This document shows positions 36,461 through 46,529 of a DNA stretch of 64,000 nt, one piece after another. The number at the start of each line of letters is the position of its first letter. Within the stretch, counting starts at the first letter, position 1. Source of the stretch: Blastocatellia bacterium AA13 (GTDB lineage Bacteria > Acidobacteriota > Blastocatellia > UBA7656); contig QHVH01000030.1 of NCBI GenBank assembly GCA_003222245.1, forward strand, positions 1 to 64,000, written 5' to 3'. The notes under the pieces were generated by a model. That model searched no databases, was not told the DNA's origin, and worked only from the letters and a program-made list of their open reading frames with translations. Position numbers and translations under genes: made by a program.

Positions 36461-37702
36461 TCACCTTTGCTGAAACAATCGCTTGAAAAAGCCCGCTTGT
36501 CTCGGCGCGCCATCCTTCAATGAATGTATCTTCTTCAGGTTGATCTGCTTATGGAACCCAAACAACATCACTCCAACCGCCGCCGCCAGCGCCGGACTGC
36601 TGACTTCACCGGTTAATCCGCCCACGAAATCCGGTAACCCGCATCTCGCCGGAAGGTCCAGGATTTGTTCCGCCACATCGACCATCCCTTCCATCATCGA
36701 GCCGCCGCCGACAAGCACCACGCTCGACAATATCTGGCGATCGAAACCCGCGCGCTGGATTTCGTCATACACGTGAGTGAACAATTCTTCCGCGCGAGGC
36801 TGGAGGATCTCGCAGAGGAGCTGCCGGCTCAGCATCCTTGGCTGCTTGGCGCCGACCGAGGGCACTTCGACTACGTGACCGCGTTCGTGGTCGCCCATCA
36901 ACCCCGCCAGGGCGCATCCTTCAGTTCGCTTGATGCGCTCGGCTTCGGGAACCGGCGTCCGTACCCCGACGGCTATGTCGTTGGTGAAGTGGGCTCCTCC
37001 AATAGGGAACACCGCCGTGTGCCGAATCGCATCGCGATAGACTATGGTTAGACTTGTAATCTCCGAGCCGATATCTACAACGGCCGCGCCGAATTCTTTC
37101 TCGTCCGCGGCGAGGGTCGATTCGGCGACAGCTACGTGATTGACCACCGTGTCGATGACGATCATCCCGGCGCGATTCACCGAAGTTATAACGTTCTGTC
37201 TGGCCGTTATTGGAGACGATACTACGTGGACGGCGGCTTCGAGCCTCATACCGAGAAAGCCGATGGGATTGCCGATTCCATCCTGGCCGTCGACGGTGAA
37301 CTCCTGAGGCAGCACGTCGACAATTTCGCGATCGGTTGGAATGCTGACAGACCTCGCCTGATCGATCACCCGGAACACGTCTTCTTCGTTGATCTCTCGA
37401 TTGCGGCGGCTTATCGCGATGACACCCCGGGAATTCATACCTCGAAGCTGAACTCCGCCGATTCCGACGTAAGCGGAATCGATCGGGAGTCCCGACATAA
37501 GCTCGGCCTCTTCAACCGACTGCCTTATGGCGTCAACCGTGGCCTCGATGTTTACTACAACGCCTTTTCTGACGCCGCGAGAAGGCTGCCTGCCGATGCC
37601 GACAACCTCGAGCCGGTCGGCGTCCGTCATCTCGCCCACGATGGTGCGGACTTCCGTGGTGCCGATGTCTATTGCCGCAATGTGTCTCTGTCCTTTAGCC
37701 AT
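36461..37702 (-). CDS. ftsA: Cell division protein FtsA
   Basis: A 413-residue actin-like protein that tethers FtsZ to the membrane and recruits divisome proteins. IAAIDIGTTEVRTIVGE is the phosphate-1 motif of the actin fold; the SHS2 1C insertion follows (GVRKGVVVNIEATVDAI, VYVGIGG). AAVVDIGSEITSL is the phosphate-2 motif, and SVVLVGGGSMMEGM the adenosine motif. The C-terminal amphipathic helix PRQAGFFKRLFQQR is the membrane anchor. It follows ftsQ by 99 bases that contain a small tandem repeat. Length is normal for the family. Confidence 0.96.
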   Translation of the reverse strand: MAKGQRHIAAIDIGTTEVRTIVGEMTDADRLEVVGIGRQPSRGVRKGVVVNIEATVDAIRQSVEEAELMSGLPIDSAYVGIGGVQLRGMNSRGVIAISRRNREINEEDVFRVIDQARSVSIPTDREIVDVLPQEFTVDGQDGIGNPIGFLGMRLEAAVHVVSSPITARQNVITSVNRAGMIVIDTVVNHVAVAESTLAADEKEFGAAVVDIGSEITSLTIVYRDAIRHTAVFPIGGAHFTNDIAVGVRTPVPEAERIKRTEGCALAGLMGDHERGHVVEVPSVGAKQPRMLSRQLLCEILQPRAEELFTHVYDEIQRAGFDRQILSSVVLVGGGSMMEGMVDVAEQILDLPARCGLPDFVGGLTGEVSSPALAAAVGVMLFGFHKQINLKKIHSLKDGAPRQAGFFKRLFQQR

Positions 37703-37730
37703 TGTTTTATCGTCCTCCGGCGTCGTTTGG

Positions 37731-37784
37731 GCGATTCCTGATATCGCGATTCCGGATATCTCGATTGCCGATATCGGGGCTGAT
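37731..37784. repeat. 15-bp tandem repeat with GATATC core
   Basis: GATATC occurs at 37740, 37755 and 37770, exactly 15 bases apart, followed each time by a related word (GCGATTCCG, TCGATTGCC, GGGGCTGAT). A partial copy of the second half (GCGATTCCT) precedes the first. It lies in the 99-base ftsQ-ftsA spacer, about 30 bases upstream of the ftsA start. Confidence 0.7.
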
Positions 37785-37801
37785 CTCGCCTATGCCGAAC
37801 C

Positions 37802-38767
37802 TCACCTCTTAGTTGTTTCCTGCCTGTCTTGTTTGTCCTTCTTTTCCGCGCCGGGTGAAGAGAAGCTCAATACGACTCGATCGGATCTGGCGGCCTCGAT
37901 GTAGTTGATGCGATCGGAATTTTTGATCACGCTCGCGGCGTCGGGCACTTTGTACCTGCGCAACAGGTCTTCATTGCCTCGTCTTGCGGCGTCGAGTACG
38001 GCCAGTCCGGTCTCGAACCTATTCCTGAAATCCCGGCTACCCACGTGCACCATCACGGCGGTTCCCGCGATGCGCAGATTGACGTCCTTCGTATAGGTGA
38101 GGTCTATCTCGTCGACCATATCCAGGACGGCTCCGGGATCCTGGCCGAACTCTTTTTCTATTTGTTTGTATATTGCAATGCGGTCGCGATCATCGGCTCC
38201 GGCGGCGGGACTGCGCGCGCCCTCCGAAAAACCACGCGCAACGGGTGGGAGCGTCGCCGATCCACCGATCTTCATGCTGTTCAGATCGCCAAGCTCGATC
38301 CCTTCCGAATCCAGCCAGGCGAGATTCCCGTTTTCGCGCCGCACCAATACCGCTGGCTGCCGCTCGGTGACGTCGATCCTGAGCTCGTCCGGAAGGGCGC
38401 GCCGCACCGATGCGGCTTGCACCTTGGGCAGCGCCTCCACCTTTTGCCTCAACGAGGTGAGGTCGAGATCGGCGACGCTCGTCTGAGCGCTTGCCTTCCT
38501 TACGGTTTGTTCGATCTCCGCGGTGAGTCCCGCGGATGCACCCGTCACGCGTACGCGATGCAGCGAGAACGTCCCGGAGCCCACAAGCCAGCGATAGCCA
38601 ATGAAGGCGATGAGTATCAGCGCGAGTACTCCGCCGATTTTCATGAGTAAAGCGGGTGAGGCGAAGAAGTAGTTAGCATTCATAGCTCCGCTTCGACGCG
38701 AGGCTCCGGCCTTAGGCCGCCGTTTTCTTGGCGTCACAACCTGGCTCCGTTTTTTTGAATCGCCCAT
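37802..38767 (-). CDS. ftsQ: Cell division protein FtsQ/DivIB
   Basis: A 321-residue bitopic divisome protein. A basic cytoplasmic tail (about residues 1-38, rich in K and R) precedes one transmembrane helix (LMKIGGVLALILIAFIGYRWL, about 41-61). A POTRA domain follows (FSLHRVRVTGASAGLTAEIEQTV, with ALPKVQAASVRRALPDELRIDVTERQPAVLVRRENG), then a beta domain. A flexible, charged C-terminus ends in EKKDKQDRQE. It links FtsL-FtsI to earlier divisome parts in the periplasm. It starts 9 bases after the murC stop, as is usual in dcw clusters. Confidence 0.9.
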   Translation of the reverse strand: MGDSKKRSQVVTPRKRRPKAGASRRSGAMNANYFFASPALLMKIGGVLALILIAFIGYRWLVGSGTFSLHRVRVTGASAGLTAEIEQTVRKASAQTSVADLDLTSLRQKVEALPKVQAASVRRALPDELRIDVTERQPAVLVRRENGNLAWLDSEGIELGDLNSMKIGGSATLPPVARGFSEGARSPAAGADDRDRIAIYKQIEKEFGQDPGAVLDMVDEIDLTYTKDVNLRIAGTAVMVHVGSRDFRNRFETGLAVLDAARRGNEDLLRRYKVPDAASVIKNSDRINYIEAARSDRVVLSFSSPGAEKKDKQDRQETTKR

Positions 38768-38776
38768 CGAAGCACC

Positions 38777-40156
38777 TTAGAGCTGCCTTAGAACTTCTTC
38801 TCCGGCCTGCACAACGTTCCCGGCGCCGAGCGTCAATATCAGATCGCCTTCGCGGGCGAGTTCGACGACGCGGTTTGCCGCGCGGCTAAGAGCGCCGACG
38901 TATTCCACGTGACGGTGGCCAAACCTCTCCACTTTCTCCGCCAGCGCCTCGCTGCTGATTCCTTCTATGGGGTTCTCGCTGGCCGGATATATATCGGCGA
39001 TCAGGAGAATATCAGCGTCGTAAAACGAGCGCGCGAACTCTTCCATCAGATCGCGTGTGCGAGTGAAGCGATGAGGTTGGAACAGCACAAGCAATCTCCG
39101 TCCTGAAGCGCGCGCCGCGGATAGCGTCGCCTGTATCTCAGTGGGATGATGCCCGTAGTCGTCCACGACGATGATGCCGTGCCTCTCACCCTTTATCTGG
39201 AATCTTCGATCCGCCCCCTTGAACTCGCTCATTGCTTCGGCTATCTGGTCGAACTTCAATCCAAGATCGAGACCAACCCCGACAGCAGCCAGCGCGTTAT
39301 ACACGTTGTGTAGACCGGGAATCGCCAACTTCATTCTTCCGAGCTCTTTTCCAAACCCGCGCACGATGAATTCCGAACCGAACGCCCGGTCGAATTCAAT
39401 TTGTACGGCCGAAATATCGACCTGAGTCGCCATTCCATAGCTGATGGCCCGTCGCGTTATCGAAGGAATAATCGCCTGAACGTTCTGATCGTCAAGACAC
39501 AGAACGATTGAGCCATAGAAGGGAACTCGATTCACGAAACGAGCGAAGCACTGTTTGATCTCGTCAATTCCGCCGGAAAAATGATCGAGGTGATCACGAT
39601 CGATGTTTGTAAGGACGGCGATTGTAGGCGTCAGGAGCAGCAGCGACCCGTCCGATTCATCCGCTTCGACGACTATGTATTCTCCGCGGCCGAGCCGTGC
39701 ATTGGATCCAAGCGGCGCTACACGGCCGCCGACAACAACGGTCGGATCGAGGTGCGTAGCCGTCATCACGTGAGCGATCATCGAGGTAGTCGTAGTCTTT
39801 CCGTGAGTGCCTGCCACCGCGATCCCGTTCCGGTACAAGCGCATCAATTCAGCAAGCATCTCCGCGCGGGGTATTACCGGAATCTGGCGCTGCCGCGCCG
39901 CCGCCGCTTCCGGATTGTCCTCGCGAATCGCCGACGAGACTACGACCACATCGGCTCCGGTTACATACTCGCTCTGATGGCCTTCGAACACTCTGGCCCC
40001 CAAGGTTTCCAACCTGCTTGTTATCTCAGACCGTTTGAGATCGGAACCGCTTACTACGAAGTTCTGTCCCAGCGACAGCAGGACCTCGGCGATACCGCTC
40101 ATGCCGATGCCGCCGATCCCCACAAAATGAATATGTCTGACTCCTCTAAACACCAC
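38777..40156 (-). CDS. murC: UDP-N-acetylmuramate-L-alanine ligase
   Basis: A 459-residue cytoplasmic Mur ligase that adds L-Ala to UDP-MurNAc. The N-terminal Rossmann motif [15 protein letters not shown] is specific for MurC. The ATP site is [29 protein letters not shown] and [10 protein letters not shown] (linking to the ligase third domain) are all present. It starts at GTG, overlapping the murG stop by 11 bases (translational coupling). No murB or ddl lies next to it, unlike many clusters. Confidence 0.97.
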   Translation of the reverse strand: MVFRGVRHIHFVGIGGIGMSGIAEVLLSLGQNFVVSGSDLKRSEITSRLETLGARVFEGHQSEYVTGADVVVVSSAIREDNPEAAAARQRQIPVIPRAEMLAELMRLYRNGIAVAGTHGKTTTTSMIAHVMTATHLDPTVVVGGRVAPLGSNARLGRGEYIVVEADESDGSLLLLTPTIAVLTNIDRDHLDHFSGGIDEIKQCFARFVNRVPFYGSIVLCLDDQNVQAIIPSITRRAISYGMATQVDISAVQIEFDRAFGSEFIVRGFGKELGRMKLAIPGLHNVYNALAAVGVGLDLGLKFDQIAEAMSEFKGADRRFQIKGERHGIIVVDDYGHHPTEIQATLSAARASGRRLLVLFQPHRFTRTRDLMEEFARSFYDADILLIADIYPASENPIEGISSEALAEKVERFGHRHVEYVGALSRAANRVVELAREGDLILTLGAGNVVQAGEEVLRQL

Positions 40157-41231
40157 GATTCGAACCTGCTAACTCATAGACAAGATCGACGACGCGGCTG
40201 GCGGCGTCGGGCTTGCCCAGCTTACGGCTGGCTTCTTCCATTCCGCTCACCTGCTTCGGATCGTCAATCAACTCTCTTAATTCGGCTGCCAGACGCTCCG
40301 GCGTCAGCTCCTTTTGAAGAATCATTCGGCCCGCTCCCGCCTCGGTGAACACTTCCGCGTTTCGACGCTGATGATCGTCGGTCGCGAAAGGGAAGGGGAT
40401 AAACAAAGCGGCTTTTCCGCTGACCGCGATCTCCGCGACCGACGTTGCGCCCGCGCGTGAGATCACGATGTCGGCGCGCTCGAAGTACGCGGGCATGTCG
40501 TTGATGTATTTCATTACTTCAACATTTTCGAAGCGGGCAGCCGCATATGCTTTTTCCACTGCTTCAAAATCGCTTTCGCCGGTCTGATGAATCACGAGCA
40601 TTGATTCTCCACGGTCGCCGAGTAATTTAATCGCCGAGATCATCGCCGTGTTTATCGCGCGCGCTCCCTGGCTTCCGCCGAAAATCAAGACCGTGAACTT
40701 CTCGCCCCGCTGCTTTGGCCGAAGATTCGCGAAGTCGGCTCGAACCGGATTACCGGTGACTCGCCCTCGTCGGCGAAAATACTTAAGCGACTCGTCGAAG
40801 CTGACAGCGGCCGCGGTAACGAATCTCGCGAGCACTCGATTGGTGAAACCCGGCAGAGCATTAGGCTCCACGATCAGAGTGGGCAGGCGCCGAAGCGCGG
40901 CCATTAAGAGCATCGGGCCTGAAGAATACCCGCCGACTCCGATCACGACATCGGGCTTGAACCATTTGAGAATTCTCCGCGCCGCGATAAAGCCGCAGGG
41001 CAGTTGCGCCAGCGACTTAATCCTTTCAAAGAGCGAGACGCCCTTAAGCGCGCTCACCTTCATCAACTCGAGTTTGAACCCTTCTCTGGGAATGATCCTC
41101 GATTCAAGACCGCGCGGTGTGCCTACGAACAATATCTCGGCCGCGGGCTCACGCCGCTTGATCTCGCGCGCGACCGCGACGCCGGGATAAATGTGGCCCC
41201 CGGTTCCTCCTGCCGCGATCAGCGCTTTCAA
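40146..41231 (-). CDS. murG: UDP-N-acetylglucosamine:lipid I GlcNAc transferase
   Basis: A 361-residue peripheral membrane glycosyltransferase (GT28) that makes lipid II from lipid I. It has the N-terminal G loop [16 protein letters not shown], a second loop [11 protein letters not shown], and the C-terminal UDP-GlcNAc-binding segment [11 protein letters not shown] and [11 protein letters not shown]. It begins at TTG, sharing TTGA with the ftsW stop (41228-41231), so translation is probably coupled. It overlaps murC by 11 bases. The length fits E. coli MurG. Confidence 0.95.
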   Translation of the reverse strand: MKALIAAGGTGGHIYPGVAVAREIKRREPAAEILFVGTPRGLESRIIPREGFKLELMKVSALKGVSLFERIKSLAQLPCGFIAARRILKWFKPDVVIGVGGYSSGPMLLMAALRRLPTLIVEPNALPGFTNRVLARFVTAAAVSFDESLKYFRRRGRVTGNPVRADFANLRPKQRGEKFTVLIFGGSQGARAINTAMISAIKLLGDRGESMLVIHQTGESDFEAVEKAYAAARFENVEVMKYINDMPAYFERADIVISRAGATSVAEIAVSGKAALFIPFPFATDDHQRRNAEVFTEAGAGRMILQKELTPERLAAELRELIDDPKQVSGMEEASRKLGKPDAASRVVDLVYELAGSNRGV

Positions 41232-42415
41232 ACCCGGTACTCACTCGAGTGCTTCGAAATGTTCATCAGCACGCCGGCGGCGACAAGATTGATCGCCAGC
41301 GAAGAGCCTCCGCAGCTTATGAAGGGAAGAGGAATCCCCTTTGCCGGCAGAAGCGAAAGAGCAACGCTGATGTTGAAGAAGGCTTGCGCCGCGATCATAA
41401 CCGTCAGCCCCATCGCCAGTAACTGACCGAACTGATCCGGGGCCATGCGCGCCGCTCGGAGGCCGCGCCATGCCACCGCGCCGAATGCAATGATGATAAG
41501 TCCGGCCCCGATCAAACCTAACTCTTCACCGATCACCGCGAAGATGAAGTCGGTGTGCGGAGACGGAAGATAAAACAGCTTCTGCTTGCCCTGCGCGAAT
41601 CCGAGGCCGGTCAGGCCGCCGCTTCCTATTGAAATCAGCGACTGAACAGTCTGGAAGCTCGAAGTCGTCTGGTTTTTCCATGGATCGAGAAAATCCATCA
41701 ATCGCTGAAATCGCCACGGAACCATGAGCATATAAGCAAGCGCGGGAATGGCCGGAATCACCATGGTCGCGAGATGCCTCAACTTTGCCCCGGCTACAAA
41801 TATGACGACCGTGAAGATCAAACCCATCGACAACGAGGTTCCGAGATCCGGCTCCAATGCGACGAGCCCCATCATCATGCCCGCGACGCACGCCGCGGGA
41901 AGAAAGGTCACTCGGAATTCGCTGATGCGGTCGGCCTGCCGCTCCAGGAAATAAGCGAGGATCAGCACCAGTGCGGGTTTGGTGATCTCCGAAGGCTGGA
42001 GCGACGCCGCTCCGTATCTAAACCATCGGTGAGTGCCGTTCACGACCGGGCAGAAGAACACGACAAGAAGCATCACGATCGAGATGACGAGCAGCCCGAG
42101 AGCGACTCCCGGCCGCTTGTATTGCCGGTAGTCGATTCGAATCGCCGCGGCCATCCCAACCAATCCCACCAACGCCCACACTGACTGCCGGATCAGAAAG
42201 TAGAACTGGCTGCCGTATCGTTTTTGGGCGAGCATTGCCGAAGCGCTGTAGACCATAACGAGGCCGAACAACGTGAGCGCCAGGATAACGAACAGAAGCA
42301 CCTTGTCTACTGACATCTCGCGCGCGGCGGCGGCGCGCCGCGAGATCAGCCTGGCCTCGCGATTCTCGTGATCGCGCTTCCAGCTCGGGGTCGTGATTCT
42401 TATGCTCTCTTCCAT
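41228..42415 (-). CDS. ftsW: Lipid II polymerase FtsW (SEDS family)
   Basis: A 395-residue integral membrane glycosyltransferase of the SEDS family that polymerises septal peptidoglycan with FtsI. About ten hydrophobic helices are visible. Signature parts include MVYSASAMLAQKRYG after helix 1, FFCPVVNGTHRWFRYG, LQPSEITKPALVLILAYF, and LALEPDLGTSLSMG, which includes the conserved Glu-Pro-Asp of the catalytic loop. ALSLLPAKGIPLPFISCGGSS is the hallmark C-terminal loop. ATG at 42415; the basic N-terminal tail of about 35 residues is cytoplasmic. It is followed 4 bases overlapping by murG. Confidence 0.96.
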   Translation of the reverse strand: MEESIRITTPSWKRDHENREARLISRRAAAAREMSVDKVLLFVILALTLFGLVMVYSASAMLAQKRYGSQFYFLIRQSVWALVGLVGMAAAIRIDYRQYKRPGVALGLLVISIVMLLVVFFCPVVNGTHRWFRYGAASLQPSEITKPALVLILAYFLERQADRISEFRVTFLPAACVAGMMMGLVALEPDLGTSLSMGLIFTVVIFVAGAKLRHLATMVIPAIPALAYMLMVPWRFQRLMDFLDPWKNQTTSSFQTVQSLISIGSGGLTGLGFAQGKQKLFYLPSPHTDFIFAVIGEELGLIGAGLIIIAFGAVAWRGLRAARMAPDQFGQLLAMGLTVMIAAQAFFNISVALSLLPAKGIPLPFISCGGSSLAINLVAAGVLMNISKHSSEYRV

Positions 42416-42563
42416 CTGCGATCTTCCTCAATCGACGTGATCAACTCTTCGACTAGCGGCAAAACACCCGACGTCAAAACCCCTGTGCGGGCGGGCACGG
42501 AGGCTCGCCCTACCTTGATTGTTATGCTTCGGTTGAAATTCCGAATCAGCAATGCCAACGGAT
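42416..42563. other. Spacer between murD and ftsW carrying a palindromic repeat
   Basis: 148 bases, long for this tightly packed cluster. At 42489-42510 GGGCG pairs with CGCCC around GGGCACGGAGGCT in the sequence GGGCGGGCACGGAGGCTCGCCC. I recall this word as a widespread REP-like element (GGCGAGCCTCCGTGCCCGCCC) in several soil bacteria; that recollection was not checked. Nothing else was recognised. Confidence 0.55.
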
Positions 42564-43934
42564 TTAATTCTCCTTCACCAGAGATCGAACAGCTTCCTTG
42601 AACACTCGGCCCCGGTGCTCATAATTCTCAAACATATCGAAGCTGGCGCATGCGGGCGCCAGAAGGACGGTATCTCCTGGTTGAGCCGACTGCTTGCCTA
42701 ATCTCACCGCGTGCTCCATTGAATCCGCCCTCGACATCGAGCATGCGCCTTGAAGCTGTGATTCGATCTTCGAGCTTGCAGCTCCGATCAAAATAACTTT
42801 CTTTACGCGTTCGCGAATCAACGGCGTCAGAACCGAGTAATCGCTGCCCTTGTCTTTGCCCCCCAGGATCAACACGATTCCGCCGTCGAATGCTTCGAGG
42901 GCTTTGATTGTCGAATCAACATTCGTCGCCTTTGAGTCGTTGTAATACCTGACGCCGTTGATCTCCGCTACGAACTCGATTCGATGCTCGACCCCCGAGA
43001 AGCTCTTGATTGCATCACGCAGTGTCGGAAGGGCCTCTCGATCCAGTCCCAACGCACAGATCGTTGCACCGAGAGAAGCCATAATGTTCTCTACATTGTG
43101 CATTCCGCGAAGCGGAATATCGGCCCTCGATATGACTTCGGCCTCGCCTCCCTTGAAAAGCGTCGTGAAGATGCGGTCATTCTTTAAATAGACATCGGCT
43201 TGTCCCATTCCTCGAGAGTCGAAGAGAACCTTGCGCGCATCGGAAGAGAACATTCGAGTCACCACTGGATCCTTCGCGTTCAACACCGCCCAGTCATCGG
43301 GCTTTTGATTCAGGAATATCTTCTTCTTTGCCGCTACGTAGTCGTCGAATGAGGCATGGCGGTCAAGATGATCGGGTGAAATGTTGGTGACTACGGCGAC
43401 GTTGACCCGCATTGTATCGATCGTCTCGAGCTGAAAACTGGATAACTCAGCGACGGTCCATGTCTCGTCCGTGGAGTCGTCCAGGAGTGCGGCGAGTGGA
43501 GCGCCGATGTTGCCTCCGACGAGGACTCTTGCCCCCGCCGATCGCATGAGCTCTCCGGTCAACGTTGTAGTCGTCGTCTTGCCGTTCGAGCCGGTGATCC
43601 CGATTAATCGGCCTTTCAACAGGAGCCCAGACAACTCTACTTCGCTTATTGTCTTGATCCCGGCTCTGCGAGCCGCTTCGAGCTCGGCGAGATTGGCGGG
43701 AACGCCGGGGCTCAGCACGATCAGATCGGCATTGATGAAGAGCGATGGGTTGTGTGCTCCGAAAGCGAACGAGATTCCGAGCTCGCGCAGTTCTCGCGCC
43801 TGCGAGCTCAAATGATCTTCGCCTTGTGAGTCATTAACCGTAACGATGGCGCCGCGCGACTGAAGTAGACGCGCGGCCGCCATCCCGCTACGGGCCGCCC
43901 CCACGACAAGAACTCTTTTTCCCCCGAACTCCAT
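42564..43934 (-). CDS. murD: UDP-N-acetylmuramoyl-L-alanine-D-glutamate ligase
   Basis: A 456-residue Mur ligase that adds D-Glu to UDP-MurNAc-L-Ala. It opens with VLVVGAARSGMAAARLLQSRG. The ATP site is ITGSNGKTTTTTL, followed by the carbamylated-Lys region (DHLDRHASFDDYVAAKKKIF) and YYNDSKATNVDSTIKALEAF, a MurD-specific segment that binds the UDP-peptide and contacts D-Glu. LILGGKDKGSDYS begins the third domain. It follows mraY by 36 bases. The gene is intact and of normal length. Confidence 0.97.
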   Translation of the reverse strand: MEFGGKRVLVVGAARSGMAAARLLQSRGAIVTVNDSQGEDHLSSQARELRELGISFAFGAHNPSLFINADLIVLSPGVPANLAELEAARRAGIKTISEVELSGLLLKGRLIGITGSNGKTTTTTLTGELMRSAGARVLVGGNIGAPLAALLDDSTDETWTVAELSSFQLETIDTMRVNVAVVTNISPDHLDRHASFDDYVAAKKKIFLNQKPDDWAVLNAKDPVVTRMFSSDARKVLFDSRGMGQADVYLKNDRIFTTLFKGGEAEVISRADIPLRGMHNVENIMASLGATICALGLDREALPTLRDAIKSFSGVEHRIEFVAEINGVRYYNDSKATNVDSTIKALEAFDGGIVLILGGKDKGSDYSVLTPLIRERVKKVILIGAASSKIESQLQGACSMSRADSMEHAVRLGKQSAQPGDTVLLAPACASFDMFENYEHRGRVFKEAVRSLVKEN

Positions 43935-43970
43935 CTTGTTTACGACTAGACCGACCTACTTACACGCACT

Positions 43971-45077
43971 CTATCTGAGCTTCAGCGTTGAAAGACTGAG
44001 AAGCGCGAACAGAATCGCGATTATAAGAAATCGAAAAACGATCTTCGGCTCCATGCGCCGCGATACTTCCGGTGGATACGCAAGCTCGAAGTGATGGTGC
44101 AGGGGGGTCATTCTGAAGATGCGCTTGCGCAGCAGCTTGAACGAAGTCACCTGCATGATCACGGAGACTGCTTCGATAAAAAAAACGCCTCCGATCATTA
44201 CCAGTAGAAATTCCTGCTTGATCATCACGGCTACGGCTCCGATCGCCCCGCCGATTCCCAGTGCTCCAACGTCACCCATGAAAACTTCCGCGGGAGGCGC
44301 ATTGAACCAGAGGAAGCCCAGGCTTGCCCCCACCAATGCCGCACAGAAAATCGTCAGCTCGTGAATCTCGGGGTTGTGCGCCAGCCCGAGATAAACCGCC
44401 AGTTGACTGTGTCCCGAGACGTAGACGAATGCGGTCAACGCGCCGGAGGTGACCACCGTGACCGATATCGCAAGGCCGTCCAGTCCATCCGTCAGGTTGA
44501 CGGCGTTCGAGGTTCCCACGAGCACCAGCGGCGCGAAGATAAGCAGATAGATCGGCCACCATATCTCGGGCGTGAATGTCTTGACGAACGGCACGCTCAA
44601 ACGCGTGCTGTAAGAAGCGAGATATTTAAGCGCCAGCGTCATTATCATCGCGGCCAGAAACTGGAGCGCGAGTTTCTGCTTGCCCGTCAGACCGAGATTA
44701 TGTCGACGCTTCACTTTCAAGTAGTCGTCCGCGAACCCGATTGCGCCGTAGGCGAGGATCGAAAAAACCGCGATCCACACGTACGAGATTGAGAGATCCG
44801 CCCATAAAATAGTGGCCGCGGTGACCGCGAATACGATCAGGACGCCGCCCATAGTCGGGGTGCCGCGCTTGGATTGGTGAGCGCTCGGCCCCTCTTCGCG
44901 GATCTGCTGGCCTATCTGAAACTGCTTCAACTTCCTGATCATCTTCGGACCCAGGACCAGGCTGATTAATAGGGCGGTAATGGCGGCCCAGGCTGAACGC
45001 CAGGTCACTTGCTGAAAAATTCGCAGGAAAGACAGGCTCTCATGAACGTTTTGAAGCAGTCTTAGATAGTAGAACAA
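43971..45077 (-). CDS. mraY: Phospho-N-acetylmuramoyl-pentapeptide transferase
   Basis: A 368-residue membrane enzyme of about ten helices that makes lipid I from undecaprenyl phosphate. Signature parts: [11 protein letters not shown] with the substrate-binding motif, [16 protein letters not shown], with the Asp pair that binds magnesium, [13 protein letters not shown], and [15 protein letters not shown]-like [13 protein letters not shown] with [24 protein letters not shown] is the C-terminal HHH motif. It starts at TTG, with GGAGGAG 9 bases upstream; the first residues FYYLRLLQ fit the family. GC-rich neighbours murF and murD are close. Confidence 0.96.
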   Translation of the reverse strand: MFYYLRLLQNVHESLSFLRIFQQVTWRSAWAAITALLISLVLGPKMIRKLKQFQIGQQIREEGPSAHQSKRGTPTMGGVLIVFAVTAATILWADLSISYVWIAVFSILAYGAIGFADDYLKVKRRHNLGLTGKQKLALQFLAAMIMTLALKYLASYSTRLSVPFVKTFTPEIWWPIYLLIFAPLVLVGTSNAVNLTDGLDGLAISVTVVTSGALTAFVYVSGHSQLAVYLGLAHNPEIHELTIFCAALVGASLGFLWFNAPPAEVFMGDVGALGIGGAIGAVAVMIKQEFLLVMIGGVFFIEAVSVIMQVTSFKLLRKRIFRMTPLHHHFELAYPPEVSRRMEPKIVFRFLIIAILFALLSLSTLKLR

Positions 45078-45092
45078 TCCGCGATTCTCCTC

Positions 45093-46520
45093 CTATTCGG
45101 GCGCTTCACCCAACTGCTTCCTCAGTCTTTCAACCACGATTTCCATTCTGACTCCGCGCGATCCCTTCACCAGCACGCAATCCCCCGCATCTAGCCGCCC
45201 CAGCAACAACTCCGCCGCATCTTCAACGGTCTCGCAAAAAACGGCGTTATCCGCCGTGAATCCGGCTTCCCGAGCCCCTTTGACGATTTCGTTCGCCATG
45301 CCTCTAACGCCGATGAGAAGGCCGATGTCGGCTGATGAAATGCGTCTGCCGGATGCGCGGTGCAGCTCTGGACCTGAAGCGCCAAGCTCCAGCATCTCGC
45401 CGGCGACGACTATTCTTCTCTTGCACTCGGTCGAACGTAATGTCGCGATCATCTCGTCCAGCGCATTCGGATTGGAGTTATATGAGTCGTTGATCACGGT
45501 TATATCATTTGCGAGCTTCACAAGTTGACCGCGCATCTTCGGCGGAGTGCACGTTGCAAGCGCCGAGGCGATTTCCGAAACGGGTACGCCATAGAAATCA
45601 CCTATCGCGGCCGCAGCAAGCGCGTTGAGCAGATTGTGCCGGCCCGTCAATGGTAATTTGGCCGCAACTTCGCCGTGAGGCGTCGCGAGAATGAAGCTGC
45701 TGCCGCGCAAGCCATCGGCTTTTATTTCGCGAGCCATGACGTCGGCATTCCGTTCGATTCCGAACGTTCTGAATTCTACATCGCGCCGGCGCGATCTCAT
45801 TCGAGCTACTCTATCGTCGTCCGCGTTGAGCACCGCGGCCCCGCCAGGCTTTATGCCGGACACCATCTCGGCCTTGGCTTCGGCGATTTCATCGACGGAT
45901 TCGAAGAATTCCAGATGCACCGCCGCAACGTTCGTTACGACTCCGAGATCCGGCGGAGCGATTCGCGTCAGCTCGGATATCTCTCCCGCGTGATTCATTC
46001 CCATTTCGAAAACGCCAAAATCGAAGTCCGAGGCGTGAGCTCCGTCCGATTCCATCTTCAATACTGAAAGAGGCACGCCGTAGGCATTGTTGAGATTACC
46101 GCTGGACTTGATCACCCGAGCCGTTCTCGAAAGCACCGCGGCAGTGATTTCCTTGGTCGTGGTTTTTCCCGAACTGCCGGTTATCGCAATCTCGAAGCCC
46201 TGCCACGTTCGGAGCACCGTCGAAGCCAGGCTCTGAAGCGACCTCAGAGTATCGCTTGTTCTAATCAGGCTTGATTCGTCAATGTTTTCGGCTCTGTAAC
46301 CCCATTCGACGACAGCGGCAAGGGCGCCTCTATCAAGGGCCTGTTTGACAAAGTTGTGTCCGTCGTGAATCTCGCCGCGGACGGCGAAGAATAGCTCGCC
46401 CGGCTTGATAGTGCGCGAATCGATGGAGAATCCCATCGGCTCCTGGCTTCGTATCCTGGGTTGCAGTCTGGTTGCGGCTTCCGCGCTAGTCAATAAGCTC
46501 ATGATTTCACCAAGCTTCAT
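45093..46520 (-). CDS. murF: UDP-MurNAc-tripeptide-D-alanyl-D-alanine ligase
   Basis: A 475-residue Mur ligase that adds D-Ala-D-Ala. The N-terminal uridine-binding domain contains FSIDSRTIKPGELFFAVRGEIHDGH. The ATP site is ITGSSGKTTTKEITAAVL; DFGVFEMGMNHAGEI and NDSYNSNPNALDEMIA are characteristic of MurF. VLVKGSRGVRMEIVV, near the C terminus, closes the fold. ATG at 46520 begins 9 bases after the murE stop. Its stop codon sits inside the ribosome site of mraY, so the two are coupled. Confidence 0.96.
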   Translation of the reverse strand: MKLGEIMSLLTSAEAATRLQPRIRSQEPMGFSIDSRTIKPGELFFAVRGEIHDGHNFVKQALDRGALAAVVEWGYRAENIDESSLIRTSDTLRSLQSLASTVLRTWQGFEIAITGSSGKTTTKEITAAVLSRTARVIKSSGNLNNAYGVPLSVLKMESDGAHASDFDFGVFEMGMNHAGEISELTRIAPPDLGVVTNVAAVHLEFFESVDEIAEAKAEMVSGIKPGGAAVLNADDDRVARMRSRRRDVEFRTFGIERNADVMAREIKADGLRGSSFILATPHGEVAAKLPLTGRHNLLNALAAAAIGDFYGVPVSEIASALATCTPPKMRGQLVKLANDITVINDSYNSNPNALDEMIATLRSTECKRRIVVAGEMLELGASGPELHRASGRRISSADIGLLIGVRGMANEIVKGAREAGFTADNAVFCETVEDAAELLLGRLDAGDCVLVKGSRGVRMEIVVERLRKQLGEAPE

Positions 46521-46529
46521 TGGATATGC

